NCBI RefSeq assembly: GCF_024362405.1
Contig: NZ_CP101454.1
Location: 3,100,001-3,164,000, forward strand
Direction: 5' to 3'
From: Halorarius litoreus
Lineage (GTDB): Archaea; Halobacteriota; Halobacteria; Halobacteriales; Haloarculaceae
DNA length: 64,000 nt
Part shown: piece after piece, positions 26,030 through 34,538 of the stretch
How positions within the stretch are numbered: the first letter of the stretch is position 1
How the letters are laid out: each line of letters begins with the position of its first letter
Program-made: the position numbers and the translations under genes
The notes under the pieces: model-generated
Database searches by the model: none
Told to the model about the DNA's origin: nothing
The model's input: the letters and a program-made list of their open reading frames with translations, nothing else

Positions 26030-27175
26030 ATGAAACTCGACAGGCGGCGGTTCATAACTGGCACGGGTATCGCAGGTATCGCGGGGCTCGCCGGATGTAC
26101 CGGCGGCCCGTCCTCCGGCGACGGTGGCGATGGGGGAGACGGTGGCGATGGGGGAGACGGAGACGACTCGGAGATGACCGACACGCCCACCGAAAGCGGC
26201 GAGGCAGAAGTCGCCGCGAACATCGGGATGGTGTACGCGACCGGCGGCCTCGGCGACGGGTCGTTCAACGACCAGGCGCAGCAGGGCGTCCAGCAGGCGC
26301 AGGAGGACTTCGGCATCGAGTTCCAGGAGTCCCAGCCGCAGGAGGTCGCCGACTTCGCGAACCTCCAGCAGCAGTTCGCGCAGTCGACGGACCCCGACTA
26401 CGACCTCGTGTCCTGTATCGGGTTCCTGCAGGCCGACGCGCTCTCGGAGAACGCACCGCAGTATCCGGACCAGAACTTCCAGATCGTCGACTCCGTCGTC
26501 GACGAGCCGAACGTCGCGTCCTACGTGTTCGCCGAGGAGGAGGGGTCGTACCTCGTCGGCCAGCTCGGTGGACTGCTTACCACGATGAGCTTCTCGGCGG
26601 GCGCCGGATCCACGCAGTCCGACTCCACGAACGTGGGGTTCGTCGGCGGCGTCGAATCGGGCCTCATCAAGAAGTTCGAGGCCGGCTTCACCGCGGGCGT
26701 GAAGGCCGCGAACGACGACGTGGACGTCCAGACGGCGTACACCGGCTCGTTCAACGACCCGGCCGCCGGCAAGGAGGCGGCACTGTCGATGTATAACAGC
26801 GGTGCCGACGTCGTCTACCACGCCTCCGGGAACACCGGCACCGGCGTGTTCCAGGCGGCCCAGGAACAGGGTCGGTTCGCCATCGGCGTCGACCGGGACC
26901 AGTCGGTAACGAAGGAGTCGTTCCAGGACGTCATCCTCGCGTCGATGGTCAAGCGCGTCGACACGGCCGTCTACAACGCCATCGAGGCGCAGGTAAACGG
27001 GAACTTCTCGGGTGGCGTGACCGCGCTCGGGCTCGAACAGGAGGGTGTCGGCATCGTCTACGGCCAGCAGCTCGGCTCGGAGATTCCGGACGACGTGAAG
27101 AGCGAGATCGACGCGTCGGCGCAGGCCATCATCGACGGCGAGATCGACGTCCCGACGGACCCGAACAACGCCTGA
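26030..27175 (+). CDS. BMP-family nucleoside-binding lipoprotein
   Basis: A 381-residue periplasmic-type binding protein of the basic membrane protein (BMP/PnrA) family, which captures purine or pyrimidine nucleosides. A Tat signal (DRRRFITGTG) leads to lipobox Cys23 (LAGC), then a G/D-rich linker with two copies of GGDGGDGGDG-like text. The mature domain begins NIGMVYATGGLGDGSFND, the BMP signature. FADLQQ-like and SFSAGAG segments follow. It is the first gene of an operon with the ATPase 7 nt downstream. A TATA-like element is near 26000 (ccttatgg). Confidence 0.92.
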   Translation: MKLDRRRFITGTGIAGIAGLAGCTGGPSSGDGGDGGDGGDGGDGDDSEMTDTPTESGEAEVAANIGMVYATGGLGDGSFNDQAQQGVQQAQEDFGIEFQESQPQEVADFANLQQQFAQSTDPDYDLVSCIGFLQADALSENAPQYPDQNFQIVDSVVDEPNVASYVFAEEEGSYLVGQLGGLLTTMSFSAGAGSTQSDSTNVGFVGGVESGLIKKFEAGFTAGVKAANDDVDVQTAYTGSFNDPAAGKEAALSMYNSGADVVYHASGNTGTGVFQAAQEQGRFAIGVDRDQSVTKESFQDVILASMVKRVDTAVYNAIEAQVNGNFSGGVTALGLEQEGVGIVYGQQLGSEIPDDVKSEIDASAQAIIDGEIDVPTDPNNA

Positions 27176-27182
27176 GCGTCGG

Positions 27183-28778
27183 ATGACCGACGTCGTCCAT
27201 CTCGACGGGATAACCAAGCGCTTCCCCGGCGTGGTCGCCAACGACGACGTGACGCTCCGCGTCGAGGAGGGGAGCGTCCACGCGTTGCTGGGCGAGAACG
27301 GTGCGGGGAAGACGACGCTGATGAACGTGCTGTACGGCCTGTATCGCCCAACGGAGGGCCGGGTCGTGGTCGACGGCCGCGAGCGGCAGTTCGACTCGCC
27401 GCGCGACGCCATCGACACCGGTGTCGGGATGATCCACCAGCACTTCATGCTGGTCGACCCGATGACCGTCACCGAGAACATCACGCTCGGCAACGAGCCG
27501 CGCAAGTGGTTCGGCATGGCAGTCGACCGTGAGGGCGCACGCGAGGAGGTCCAGGCACTGAGCCGTCGCTACGGGTTCAGCGTCGACCCCGACGCGCGCA
27601 TCGAAGACGTGAGCGTCGGCGTCCAGCAGCGCGTCGAGATCCTGAAGGCGCTGTACCGTGGGGCCGAGGTACTCATCCTCGACGAGCCGACGGCCGTCCT
27701 CACTCCCCAGGAGGTCGAAGACCTGTTCGAGGTGTTCGACGAACTCACCGCCGAGGGGAAGACTATCATCTTCATCACCCACAAGCTGGGCGAGGCGATG
27801 GCCGCGGCCGACGACATCACCGTCCTCCGTAACGGACGGAACGTCGGTACCGTTCCGGCCAGCGAGACCACCCGCGAGGAGCTCGCGGAACTGATGGTCG
27901 GTCGGAAGGTCTTGATGGACGTGGAGAAAGCCGACCGGGAGCCCGGTTCGGACGTGCTCACGGTCGACGGCGTCGGTGTGACCGACGACCGCGGCGTCAC
28001 CGTCGTGGACGACGTCTCCTTCCGGGTCCGGGAGGGCGAGGTGTTCGGCGTCGCCGGCGTCGACGGCAACGGCCAGACCGAGCTCGTCGAGGCCATCACC
28101 GGCCTCCGGGACCCCTCGACCGGTCGGGTGGCGTTCGGGAGCGAAGACGTGACCGACTGGTCGCGGCGTCGCCGCATCGACGCCGGGCTCGCGTACATCC
28201 CCGAGGACCGCCAGGAGCGCGGGCTCGTGATGGATTTCGACCTCGTGGAGAACGGCCTGCTCGGGAGCCAGCACACCGAGGCGTTCGCCTCCGGCGGGCG
28301 CATCGACTGGCTGCACACCCGCGAGCACGCCGAGACCATCATCGAGGAGTACGACGTGCGGCCGCCCGACGCGACCGCGCGGTCGGCGTCGCTCTCCGGC
28401 GGGAACCAGCAGAAGTTCATCGTCGGTCGGGAGTTCGAGCGTGACCCGTCGCTGCTGGTGGCGACCCACCCGACGCGGGGCGTCGACATCGGCTCGACGG
28501 AGTTCATCCACGACCGACTGCTCGACCTGCGAGACGACGGCGTCGCCGTCCTCCTCGTCTCCTCCAAGCTGGAGGAGGTGCAGTCGCTCGCCGACCGGCT
28601 CGCCGTCATGTACGAGGGCGAGCTGATGGCCGTCGTCGACCCCGACGACGTGACCGATGAAGAGCTCGGCCTGCTGATGGCCGGCGAACACCCCGACCGC
28701 GAGCTGCCCTCGCGTGCGATGAACGCGGGTGACGCGGTCGTCGACACCGCCACCGACGGCGGTGGGGGTGTCTCGTGA
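27183..28778 (+). CDS. Nucleoside ABC transporter, double ATPase
   Basis: A 531-residue protein with two ABC domains in one chain, as in RbsA/YufO-type importers. Domain 1: Walker A GENGAGKTT (about 37-45), signature VSVGVQQRVEI, Walker B VLILDEPTAVL. Domain 2: a degenerate P-loop VDGNGQTEL (no Lys) at about 293-301, signature LSGGNQQKFIVGRE, Walker B-like LLVATHPTRGVD with Asp/Glu changed to Thr/His. An asymmetric pair with one weak site is normal for this family. It powers the two permeases encoded next, overlapping the first by 4 nt (GTGA). Confidence 0.93.
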   Translation: MTDVVHLDGITKRFPGVVANDDVTLRVEEGSVHALLGENGAGKTTLMNVLYGLYRPTEGRVVVDGRERQFDSPRDAIDTGVGMIHQHFMLVDPMTVTENITLGNEPRKWFGMAVDREGAREEVQALSRRYGFSVDPDARIEDVSVGVQQRVEILKALYRGAEVLILDEPTAVLTPQEVEDLFEVFDELTAEGKTIIFITHKLGEAMAAADDITVLRNGRNVGTVPASETTREELAELMVGRKVLMDVEKADREPGSDVLTVDGVGVTDDRGVTVVDDVSFRVREGEVFGVAGVDGNGQTELVEAITGLRDPSTGRVAFGSEDVTDWSRRRRIDAGLAYIPEDRQERGLVMDFDLVENGLLGSQHTEAFASGGRIDWLHTREHAETIIEEYDVRPPDATARSASLSGGNQQKFIVGREFERDPSLLVATHPTRGVDIGSTEFIHDRLLDLRDDGVAVLLVSSKLEEVQSLADRLAVMYEGELMAVVDPDDVTDEELGLLMAGEHPDRELPSRAMNAGDAVVDTATDGGGGVS

Positions 28779-30109
28779 GCGTCCGCGACCGCGCCGAGCG
28801 CGTCCTCGAGCGGCTCGTGAACGCCTCCGGCACCGAGCGGTTCGCCATCAGCTTCGCGGCGCTCGTACTGTCGGTCGCCGTCGGGACGGCGCTCATCCTC
28901 ATCTCCGGCCGGATGGCGACGTGTCAGGAGGCGGCGTTCGTGCTCACGCATCCGACGCCGTTCGGTCTGCCTCGGCTGTTCGCGATGGGGTTCTGTTACG
29001 ACCCCATCGCGGTGTACGACCGGCTGTTCCTCGGCGCGCTCGGCGACCCACTCAAGCAAGGCTGGGGGCCGCTCACCCCGTTCTCGGGGGGGCCGCTCAA
29101 CCCATTCCGTCAGGGGTACGACCCGCTGAACCCACAGATGGCCGTCACGCTCCGCGAGACAACCATCCTCGTGTTCACGGGGCTGTCGGTGGCGGTGGCG
29201 TTCCGCGCCGGCATCTTCAACATCGGGACGCAGGGCCAACTCGTCGTCGGCGGGCTCGCGAGCGCGCTCGGCGTGCTCTGGACGGCGCCGTACGTCTCCG
29301 GACTCGTCGGCACGGTCGTGCTCGTCACCGTCGGACTCGCCGTCGGCGCACTGTTCGGCGGTCTCTACGGGGCGCTTCCGGGCTTGCTGAAGGCGTACGC
29401 CGAGGCGAACGAGGTCATCACGACCATCATGCTCAACTTCGTCGCGACGGGCGTGGTGGGCTACCTCGTCCTCAATCACTTCAAGGACCCCGAGAGCGTC
29501 GCCACGCAGACCCGGTCGCTCCCCGACTACGCCGGCTTCCCGTCGCTGGTGTTCGACCCGCGAAACGACTTCTCGTTGCTCGCGCTCGGCGTCGGGCTGG
29601 TGCTGGTGTTCGCCATCTACTACCTGCTCACGCAGACGTCGTTCGGCTACGACGTGCGGACGAGCGGGCTCCAGCCCGAGGCCGCCGAGTACGGCGGCGT
29701 CGACGCCGAGCGTACCGTCGTCTCCAGCTTCGCGCTGTCGGGCGCGCTCGGCGGCATCGGCGGTGCCGTCTACGTCCTGATGATTCTCGGGAAGTACCAG
29801 ACTGGGGTGCCCGCGTACGGCTTCGACGGCATCACCGTCTCCATCCTCGCGGGGAACAACCCACTTGGCGTTGGGTTCGCCGCACTCCTGTTCGGCGTAC
29901 TGAAGAGCGGCGCGACCGTCGTCGACTTCGCCACCGACGTCCCGCCACAGCTGGTGAGCGTCCTCCGCGGACTCATCATCCTGTTCGTGGCGATGCCGGA
30001 GTTCTTCCGGCTGCTCGGTCGTCGGTACTACTCGATCGAAGAACGCGCCCGCCGCACGGTCGGGAAGGTCGCCGCCGACGGCGGCCGCGGAGGTGAGGAC
30101 GATGAGTGA
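28775..30109 (+). CDS. Nucleoside ABC transporter permease 1
   Basis: A 444-residue permease of the BPD_transp_2 (LivH/RbsC-like) family with about nine to ten TM helices from residue 25 to 415. Between helices 1 and 2 lies a long outer loop (about 50-115) rich in Pro and Gly, larger than in most homologues. The conserved EAA-like cytoplasmic segment is the region VRTSGLQPEAAEYGGV. GTG start at 28775 overlapping the ATPase stop; its own end overlaps permease 2 by 8 nt. It forms half of the transmembrane channel. Confidence 0.92.
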   Translation: MSVRDRAERVLERLVNASGTERFAISFAALVLSVAVGTALILISGRMATCQEAAFVLTHPTPFGLPRLFAMGFCYDPIAVYDRLFLGALGDPLKQGWGPLTPFSGGPLNPFRQGYDPLNPQMAVTLRETTILVFTGLSVAVAFRAGIFNIGTQGQLVVGGLASALGVLWTAPYVSGLVGTVVLVTVGLAVGALFGGLYGALPGLLKAYAEANEVITTIMLNFVATGVVGYLVLNHFKDPESVATQTRSLPDYAGFPSLVFDPRNDFSLLALGVGLVLVFAIYYLLTQTSFGYDVRTSGLQPEAAEYGGVDAERTVVSSFALSGALGGIGGAVYVLMILGKYQTGVPAYGFDGITVSILAGNNPLGVGFAALLFGVLKSGATVVDFATDVPPQLVSVLRGLIILFVAMPEFFRLLGRRYYSIEERARRTVGKVAADGGRGGEDDE

Positions 30110-31214
30110 GGACCTGACGCTCCGCGAGCGCATCGACGAACTGGAGAGCGAGGTGACGTATCTCCGCTACGCGCTCGGCTTCGTCGCCGTCGTCGCGCTG
30201 TTCCTCCTCGCGCTCGGCATCGAGGCGGCGTTCTCCGAGTCGCTCCCCGGCAAACTCGCCGGCATCGTCACCGACCGGAACACCCTCGGTGCGGCGCTCC
30301 GGCTGTCGGTTCCCATCGCACTGGCGGCGCTCGGCGGCATCTTCGCCGAGAAGAGCGGCGTCATCAACATCGGCCTCGAGGGGCTGCTCATCATCTCGGC
30401 GTTCACGGCCGTCTATGCGACGGACGTCATCGCCGGAGAGAACGCGGCGACCCAGCTCGAACTGTGGGCCGGCCTCGGGGTCGGCGTCCTCGCGAGCACG
30501 CTGCTCGCGGGGCTGTTCGCCGTCGTCTGTATCGAGTTCCGGGCCGACCAGATCATCGCCGGCCTGGCGGTCTGGCTCATCGCGCTCGGCCTCGCGCCGT
30601 TCGCCTCGCAGGTCGTCTACGGCGGCCCGAACACGAGCAGCGTGACGACGCCCGAGACCATCACGATTCCCGTGCTCTCGGACATCCCGTTCCTCGGCGC
30701 GCTGTTCGACGCCTCGCCGTTCGTCTACATGATGTTCATCGCGGTCGCGGCGTCGTGGTACGTGCTCAACCGGACCTCGTTCGGTCGGCACGTCCGCGCG
30801 TCGGGCGAGAACCCGAAGGCGCTCGACACCGCGGGCGTGAACGTCTCGCGGGTGCGCTACGCGGCGGTCCTCCTGTCAGGCGTGCTCGCGGGGCTCGGTG
30901 GCGGCGCGCTCGCGCTGTCCATCGGTCAGTTCACCGGCAACGGTCCGACGATGGTCAACGGCAAGGGGTTCATCGCCATCGTCACCTACCTGTTCGGGAA
31001 CTACAACCCAATCGGGGCGTTCCTCTCGACGCTGCTGTTCGCCGGGCTGGACGCGATGCAGGTGACGCTCCAGACGACTGGCGGCACGGGGCTGCCGGGC
31101 TCGCTGGTGCGTATCGTTCCCTTCGTGACGGTCATCATCGTGCTGGCGTTCGTCGGCAAGACGCGGATTCCGGAAGCCGCGGGCGACCACTACGAGTCTG
31201 GTGAGGACCGGTAG
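30102..31214 (+). CDS. Nucleoside ABC transporter permease 2
   Basis: A 370-residue BPD_transp_2 permease with eight to nine TM helices. It starts MSEDLTLRERIDELESEV, a short cytoplasmic coiled-coil stretch before helix 1. The coupling-loop sequence is HVRASGENPKALDTAGV, and SGVINIGLEGLLI is the typical helix of PnrE/YufQ-like subunits. ATG 30102 lies inside the preceding gene (8-nt overlap), confirming operon structure. The last 12 codons reappear immediately after the stop as a second copy (31240-31280). Confidence 0.92.
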   Translation: MSEDLTLRERIDELESEVTYLRYALGFVAVVALFLLALGIEAAFSESLPGKLAGIVTDRNTLGAALRLSVPIALAALGGIFAEKSGVINIGLEGLLIISAFTAVYATDVIAGENAATQLELWAGLGVGVLASTLLAGLFAVVCIEFRADQIIAGLAVWLIALGLAPFASQVVYGGPNTSSVTTPETITIPVLSDIPFLGALFDASPFVYMMFIAVAASWYVLNRTSFGRHVRASGENPKALDTAGVNVSRVRYAAVLLSGVLAGLGGGALALSIGQFTGNGPTMVNGKGFIAIVTYLFGNYNPIGAFLSTLLFAGLDAMQVTLQTTGGTGLPGSLVRIVPFVTVIIVLAFVGKTRIPEAAGDHYESGEDR

Positions 31215-31280
31215 ACGACTCGGTCGGCCGTGGCTTCGTGCCGCGGGCGACCACTACGAGTCTGGGGAAGACAGGTAGAC
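31176..31280 (+). repeat. Tandem copy of the permease 2 tail
   Basis: A 41-nt block, 31176-31216 (end of the gene, including its stop), recurs at 31240-31280 with three differences. All three are synonymous in the gene's frame: both copies encode AAGDHYESGEDR then stop. The copies are 64 nt apart. A perfect hairpin, ccggac/gtccgg at 31290-31306, follows and may act in 3'-end formation. Confidence 0.9.
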
Positions 31281-31310
31281 AAAACTAGACCGGACCCGGC
31301 GTCCGGTGGC

Positions 31311-31317
31311 TATTTTT
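31311..31317 (+). promoter_or_regulatory. TATA box of the cytidine deaminase gene
   Basis: tattttt lies 23-29 nt upstream of ATG 31340, the usual leaderless spacing. It suggests that the deaminase and phosphorylase can be transcribed apart from the transporter. Confidence 0.5.
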
Positions 31318-31339
31318 GCCGTGTCGTCGAACACGAATC

Positions 31340-31729
31340 ATGAACGAACTGCTGGACGCCGCTCGCGACACACTCGACGCTGCGTACGTCCCATACTCGG
31401 AGTATCGGGTCGGTGCCGCCCTCCGCACCGCCGACGGAACGGTCTACACCGGCTGTAACCTCGAGAACGCGAACTACTCGAACTCCCTGCACGCCGAGGA
31501 GGTCGCCATCGCCGAGGCCGTGAAGAACGGCCACGTGGCGTTCGACGCACTCGCCGTCGTCTCCGGGAAGCGCGACGGCGTCACCCCGTGCGGGATGTGT
31601 CGCCAGACGCTCGCGGAGTTCTGCGACGAGTCGCTGCCCATCTACTGCGACGAGGGCGACGGCGTGAGCGAGTACACGCTCGGTGAGCTGCTGCCGAACA
31701 CCATCTCGCGGGAGACGCTGGGCCGATGA
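31340..31729 (+). CDS. cdd: Cytidine deaminase
   Basis: A 129-residue zinc enzyme converting cytidine (and deoxycytidine) to uridine. The catalytic HAEE motif is His51-Ala-Glu53, and the remaining zinc ligands are Cys84 and Cys87 in PCGMCRQ. The substrate-binding segment NLENANYS (about 40-47) is also standard. Length fits the homotetrameric short form. It follows the nucleoside transporter and overlaps the phosphorylase gene by 4 nt (ATGA), so imported cytidine can be passed to the next enzyme. Confidence 0.95.
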   Translation: MNELLDAARDTLDAAYVPYSEYRVGAALRTADGTVYTGCNLENANYSNSLHAEEVAIAEAVKNGHVAFDALAVVSGKRDGVTPCGMCRQTLAEFCDESLPIYCDEGDGVSEYTLGELLPNTISRETLGR

Positions 31730-32550
31730 CGGGCGACAGCGAGAACCCGAACGACGAGGTGCAGTACCACCTGGGCGTCGGCCCCGACGACGTGGACGGG
31801 CCCGTGCTGTTGCCGGGTGACCCCGAGCGCGTGCCCAAGATCGCCGACTACTGGGAGATGAGCGAGGAGACCGGCTCCCACCGCGAGTACCGGACGATGA
31901 CTGGGACGTACGACGGGGCGCCCGTCACCTGCACCTCGACCGGAATCGGCTCGCCGTCGGCGACCATCGCCGTCGAAGAACACGCCAACATCGGGACGGA
32001 CACGTTCATTCGGGTCGGGTCGTGCGGGGCGATTCAGGAGGGGATGAACGTCGGTGACCTCGTCATCACCACCGGCGCGGTCCGCCAGGAGGGCACCTCG
32101 AGCGAGTACATCCGCGAGGACTATCCGGCGACGGCGGACGGCGAGGTCGTGACGGCGCTGGTCACGGCCTGCGAGGAACTGGGCTACGACTACCACACGG
32201 GCGTCACCTGCTCGACGGATTCGTTCTACGCGGGACAGGGGCGTCCTGGCCACGGGGGGTTCGAGGCGGCAGGGGCCGGCGAACTGGTCGAGGAGCTCCA
32301 GAACGCCGGCGTGCTCAACTTCGAGATGGAGGCCGCGTCCATCCTCACCGTCGCCAGCCTCTACGGACTCCGCGCGGGAGCGGTCTGTACGGTGTACGCG
32401 AACCGCATCACGGGCGAGTTCCGGACGGAGGGCGAGCGCCGCGCCGGCGAAGTCGCCTCGCGCGCCTCGGCCATCCTCGCGGAGATGGACGCCGTCAAGG
32501 ACGAGGTGGGTGCGGACCGCTGGCACGCGGGGCTGTCGCTCGACCGCTAG
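31726..32550 (+). CDS. udp: Uridine-phosphorylase-family nucleoside phosphorylase
   Basis: A 274-residue PNP/UDP family enzyme. The phosphate-binding GDPERVPKIA (about 26-35), the GSCGAIQ loop and the ribose-binding helix NFEMEAASILTVASLYG (about 201-217) follow the uridine phosphorylase pattern. It splits a nucleoside with phosphate into base and ribose-1-phosphate. Its position after cytidine deaminase suggests uridine as substrate. However, a haloarchaeal enzyme working in the non-carboxylating pentose bisphosphate pathway is a guanosine phosphorylase, so base specificity should be treated as open. Confidence 0.88.
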   Translation: MTGDSENPNDEVQYHLGVGPDDVDGPVLLPGDPERVPKIADYWEMSEETGSHREYRTMTGTYDGAPVTCTSTGIGSPSATIAVEEHANIGTDTFIRVGSCGAIQEGMNVGDLVITTGAVRQEGTSSEYIREDYPATADGEVVTALVTACEELGYDYHTGVTCSTDSFYAGQGRPGHGGFEAAGAGELVEELQNAGVLNFEMEAASILTVASLYGLRAGAVCTVYANRITGEFRTEGERRAGEVASRASAILAEMDAVKDEVGADRWHAGLSLDR

Positions 32551-32593
32551 CCGGGAGCCGCGCCGATAAGTCGCTGCGGGTCCTTCCCCACGT

Positions 32594-33565
32594 ATGAACG
32601 CCATCGAGGTGTCGGGGCTCACCAAGCGGTACGACGCGGTGACGGCCGTCGACGACCTCACGCTCGCCGTCGAGTCGGGGGAGCTGTTCGGGCTGCTCGG
32701 GCCGAACGGCGCGGGGAAGACCACCCTGGTGAACACGCTCTGTACGCTGGTCTCGCCCACCGCGGGCACGGCGTCGGTCGCGGGACACGACATCCGCACC
32801 GAGCCTGCCCGCGTCCGCGAGAACATCGGGGTCGTGTTCCAGGAGCCGGCGCTCGACGAGGAGCTGACCGGCGAGGAGAACCTCGTCTTCCACGCCCGGC
32901 TGTACGGTATCACGGGCGCTCGCCGCCGCGAGCGCATCGACGAGGTGCTCGACCTCGTCGACCTCGACGACCGGCGCGACGAGAAGGTGGGAGACTACTC
33001 CGGCGGGATGGCCCGTCGGCTCGAACTCGCGCGGGGACTCCTCCACGAACCGGCGGTGCTCTTTCTGGACGAACCTACCGTTGGGTTGGACGCCGGAACC
33101 CGAAAGGACGTCCGCGAGTACATCGAGGCGCTGAACGCGCGAACGGGCGTCACGGTTGTGCTCACGACCCACTACATGGAGGAGGCCGACGCGCTCTGTG
33201 ACCGCGTCGCCATCGTCGACCGGGGAAACGTCGTGGCCTGCGACACCCCGGCGGCACTCAAGCGGACGCTCGGGGGCGACGCTGTTGCCGTCCGCGTCTC
33301 CGACCCCGACGCCGTGACCGCGCGGCTCCGCGAGTTCGCGTGGGTCGGGTCGGTCGATCCCACCGACGACGGGGTCAGCGTGGTCGTCGACGACGGGGAG
33401 CGCCGCGTCCCCGAACTGGTCGTCGCCGCCAGCGAGGTGGCCGACGTGACGGGGGTCTCCGTCGAGGCACCGACGCTCGAACGGGTGTTCCTCGACCTCA
33501 CTGGGCGGTCGGTCACGGACGCCGAGGGGGAGCCAGTTGCGGCGACTGCCACGGGGGGTGACTGA
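32594..33565 (+). CDS. ABC-2 type exporter ATPase (DrrA-like)
   Basis: A 323-residue ABC ATPase with Walker A GPNGAGKTT (about 36-44), signature YSGGMARRLELARG, Walker B VLFLDEPTVGLD and a switch His in TTHYMEEAD. The ~90-residue C-terminal extension is the regulatory domain seen in DrrA/CcmA-type exporters. It powers the adjacent permease, sharing one base with it (TGATGG). Substrates of such pairs include lipids, drugs and polysaccharide precursors; none can be inferred here. The ATG at 32594 lies about 44 nt after the phosphorylase stop. Confidence 0.93.
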   Translation: MNAIEVSGLTKRYDAVTAVDDLTLAVESGELFGLLGPNGAGKTTLVNTLCTLVSPTAGTASVAGHDIRTEPARVRENIGVVFQEPALDEELTGEENLVFHARLYGITGARRRERIDEVLDLVDLDDRRDEKVGDYSGGMARRLELARGLLHEPAVLFLDEPTVGLDAGTRKDVREYIEALNARTGVTVVLTTHYMEEADALCDRVAIVDRGNVVACDTPAALKRTLGGDAVAVRVSDPDAVTARLREFAWVGSVDPTDDGVSVVVDDGERRVPELVVAASEVADVTGVSVEAPTLERVFLDLTGRSVTDAEGEPVAATATGGD

Positions 33566-34332
33566 TGGCTCGGGTCGACGCACTCGCCGTCTACGGCCTC
33601 TGGTACCGTGACCTGCTCCGGTTCCGCCGGTCGCGCTCGCGGGTCATCGGCGCGTTCCTGACGCCGCTGCTCATCTTCGCGTTCTTCGGCTTCGGGTTTC
33701 GAGGGGTGCAGTTCGGTGGCGTCCCCGAGTCGGTGAGCTACATCGAGTATCTTGTGCCCGGGATTCTGGGATTCACGATGCTCTTTTCGGCGTCTTTCAC
33801 GGGGCTGGCGGTGCTCTCCGACAGAGAGGTCGGCTTCCTGAAGGAGATACTCGTCGCGCCCGTCCCACGGACGAGCATCGTCCTCGGTCGCGTTCTCGGT
33901 GGCGCGACCACTGCGCTCCTCCAGACGGGGCTCATCCTCGCCGGCACAGTCGTGCTAGGATTTCGGCCTCGACTTCTGGGGGTTCCGCTCGCCGCCGTGT
34001 TCCTCCTGCTCATCGCCGTGACGTTCATCGGTTTCGGGCTCGTGCTCGCCGCGCAGTTCTCGGACTCCCAGGGGTACAACCTGCTCGTCAATTTCACGCT
34101 GTTCCCACTCGCGTTCTTCTCGGGCGCGTTCTACCCACTGTCGAATCTTCCGACCGTCGTCCAGTATCTCGGCTACCTCAACCCTCTGACCTACGGTATC
34201 GACGGGCTTCGTGGCGTCCTGGTCGGCTACTCACAGTATCCCCTGTGGCTGGACTTCGGGGTGCTGGTGCTGTCGGGGGCCGTGCTGGTGACGATTGGGG
34301 CCGCGGCGTTCGGTCGAATCGAGGTAGACTGA
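33565..34332 (+). CDS. ABC-2 type exporter permease
   Basis: A 255-residue membrane protein of the ABC-2 family with six TM helices (about 28-46, 60-80, 105-130, 138-165, 172-190 and 225-248). It has an N-terminal amphipathic helix and the family motif around LTYGIDGLRGVLVG before the last helix. It pairs with the preceding ATPase to form a dimeric exporter. A Pro/Gly-rich element LFPLAFFSGAFYPLSNLP is characteristic. The dispersed hairpin repeat follows after its stop. Confidence 0.92.
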   Translation: MARVDALAVYGLWYRDLLRFRRSRSRVIGAFLTPLLIFAFFGFGFRGVQFGGVPESVSYIEYLVPGILGFTMLFSASFTGLAVLSDREVGFLKEILVAPVPRTSIVLGRVLGGATTALLQTGLILAGTVVLGFRPRLLGVPLAAVFLLLIAVTFIGFGLVLAAQFSDSQGYNLLVNFTLFPLAFFSGAFYPLSNLPTVVQYLGYLNPLTYGIDGLRGVLVGYSQYPLWLDFGVLVLSGAVLVTIGAAAFGRIEVD

Positions 34333-34538
34333 GGCACAGAACCCAACGCGAACAATAGAAGCACGCATCCGTGAGGCGCGGAGCGCCGAGCGGTTCACGG
34401 CTCGCCTGCGGCGAGCCGTAGCGCCCGCGGACTGGAGGCGCGCGGAGCGCGCCGGAAGGAGCAGGCGCGCATATTTTCAGCAAGTTTTTGCCTGACCGAG
34501 CGGCGCGAAGCGCCGCGAGGGAAGTGCAAAAAGTGCGG
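34333..34538. repeat. Spacer with a dispersed haloarchaeal hairpin repeat (copy A)
   Basis: From about 34365 to 34475 the sequence is a string of G/C hairpins: gcgcggagcgc, ggctcgcctgcggcgagcc and gcgcgcggagcgcgc. The last is framed by cgcggactggag on the left and ccggaaggagcag on the right, leading to atattttc. The same frame sequences, with a different hairpin between them, occur inverted at 39935-39990. No gene is present. It may also serve as the transcription end of the exporter and flavoprotein genes. Confidence 0.75.
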
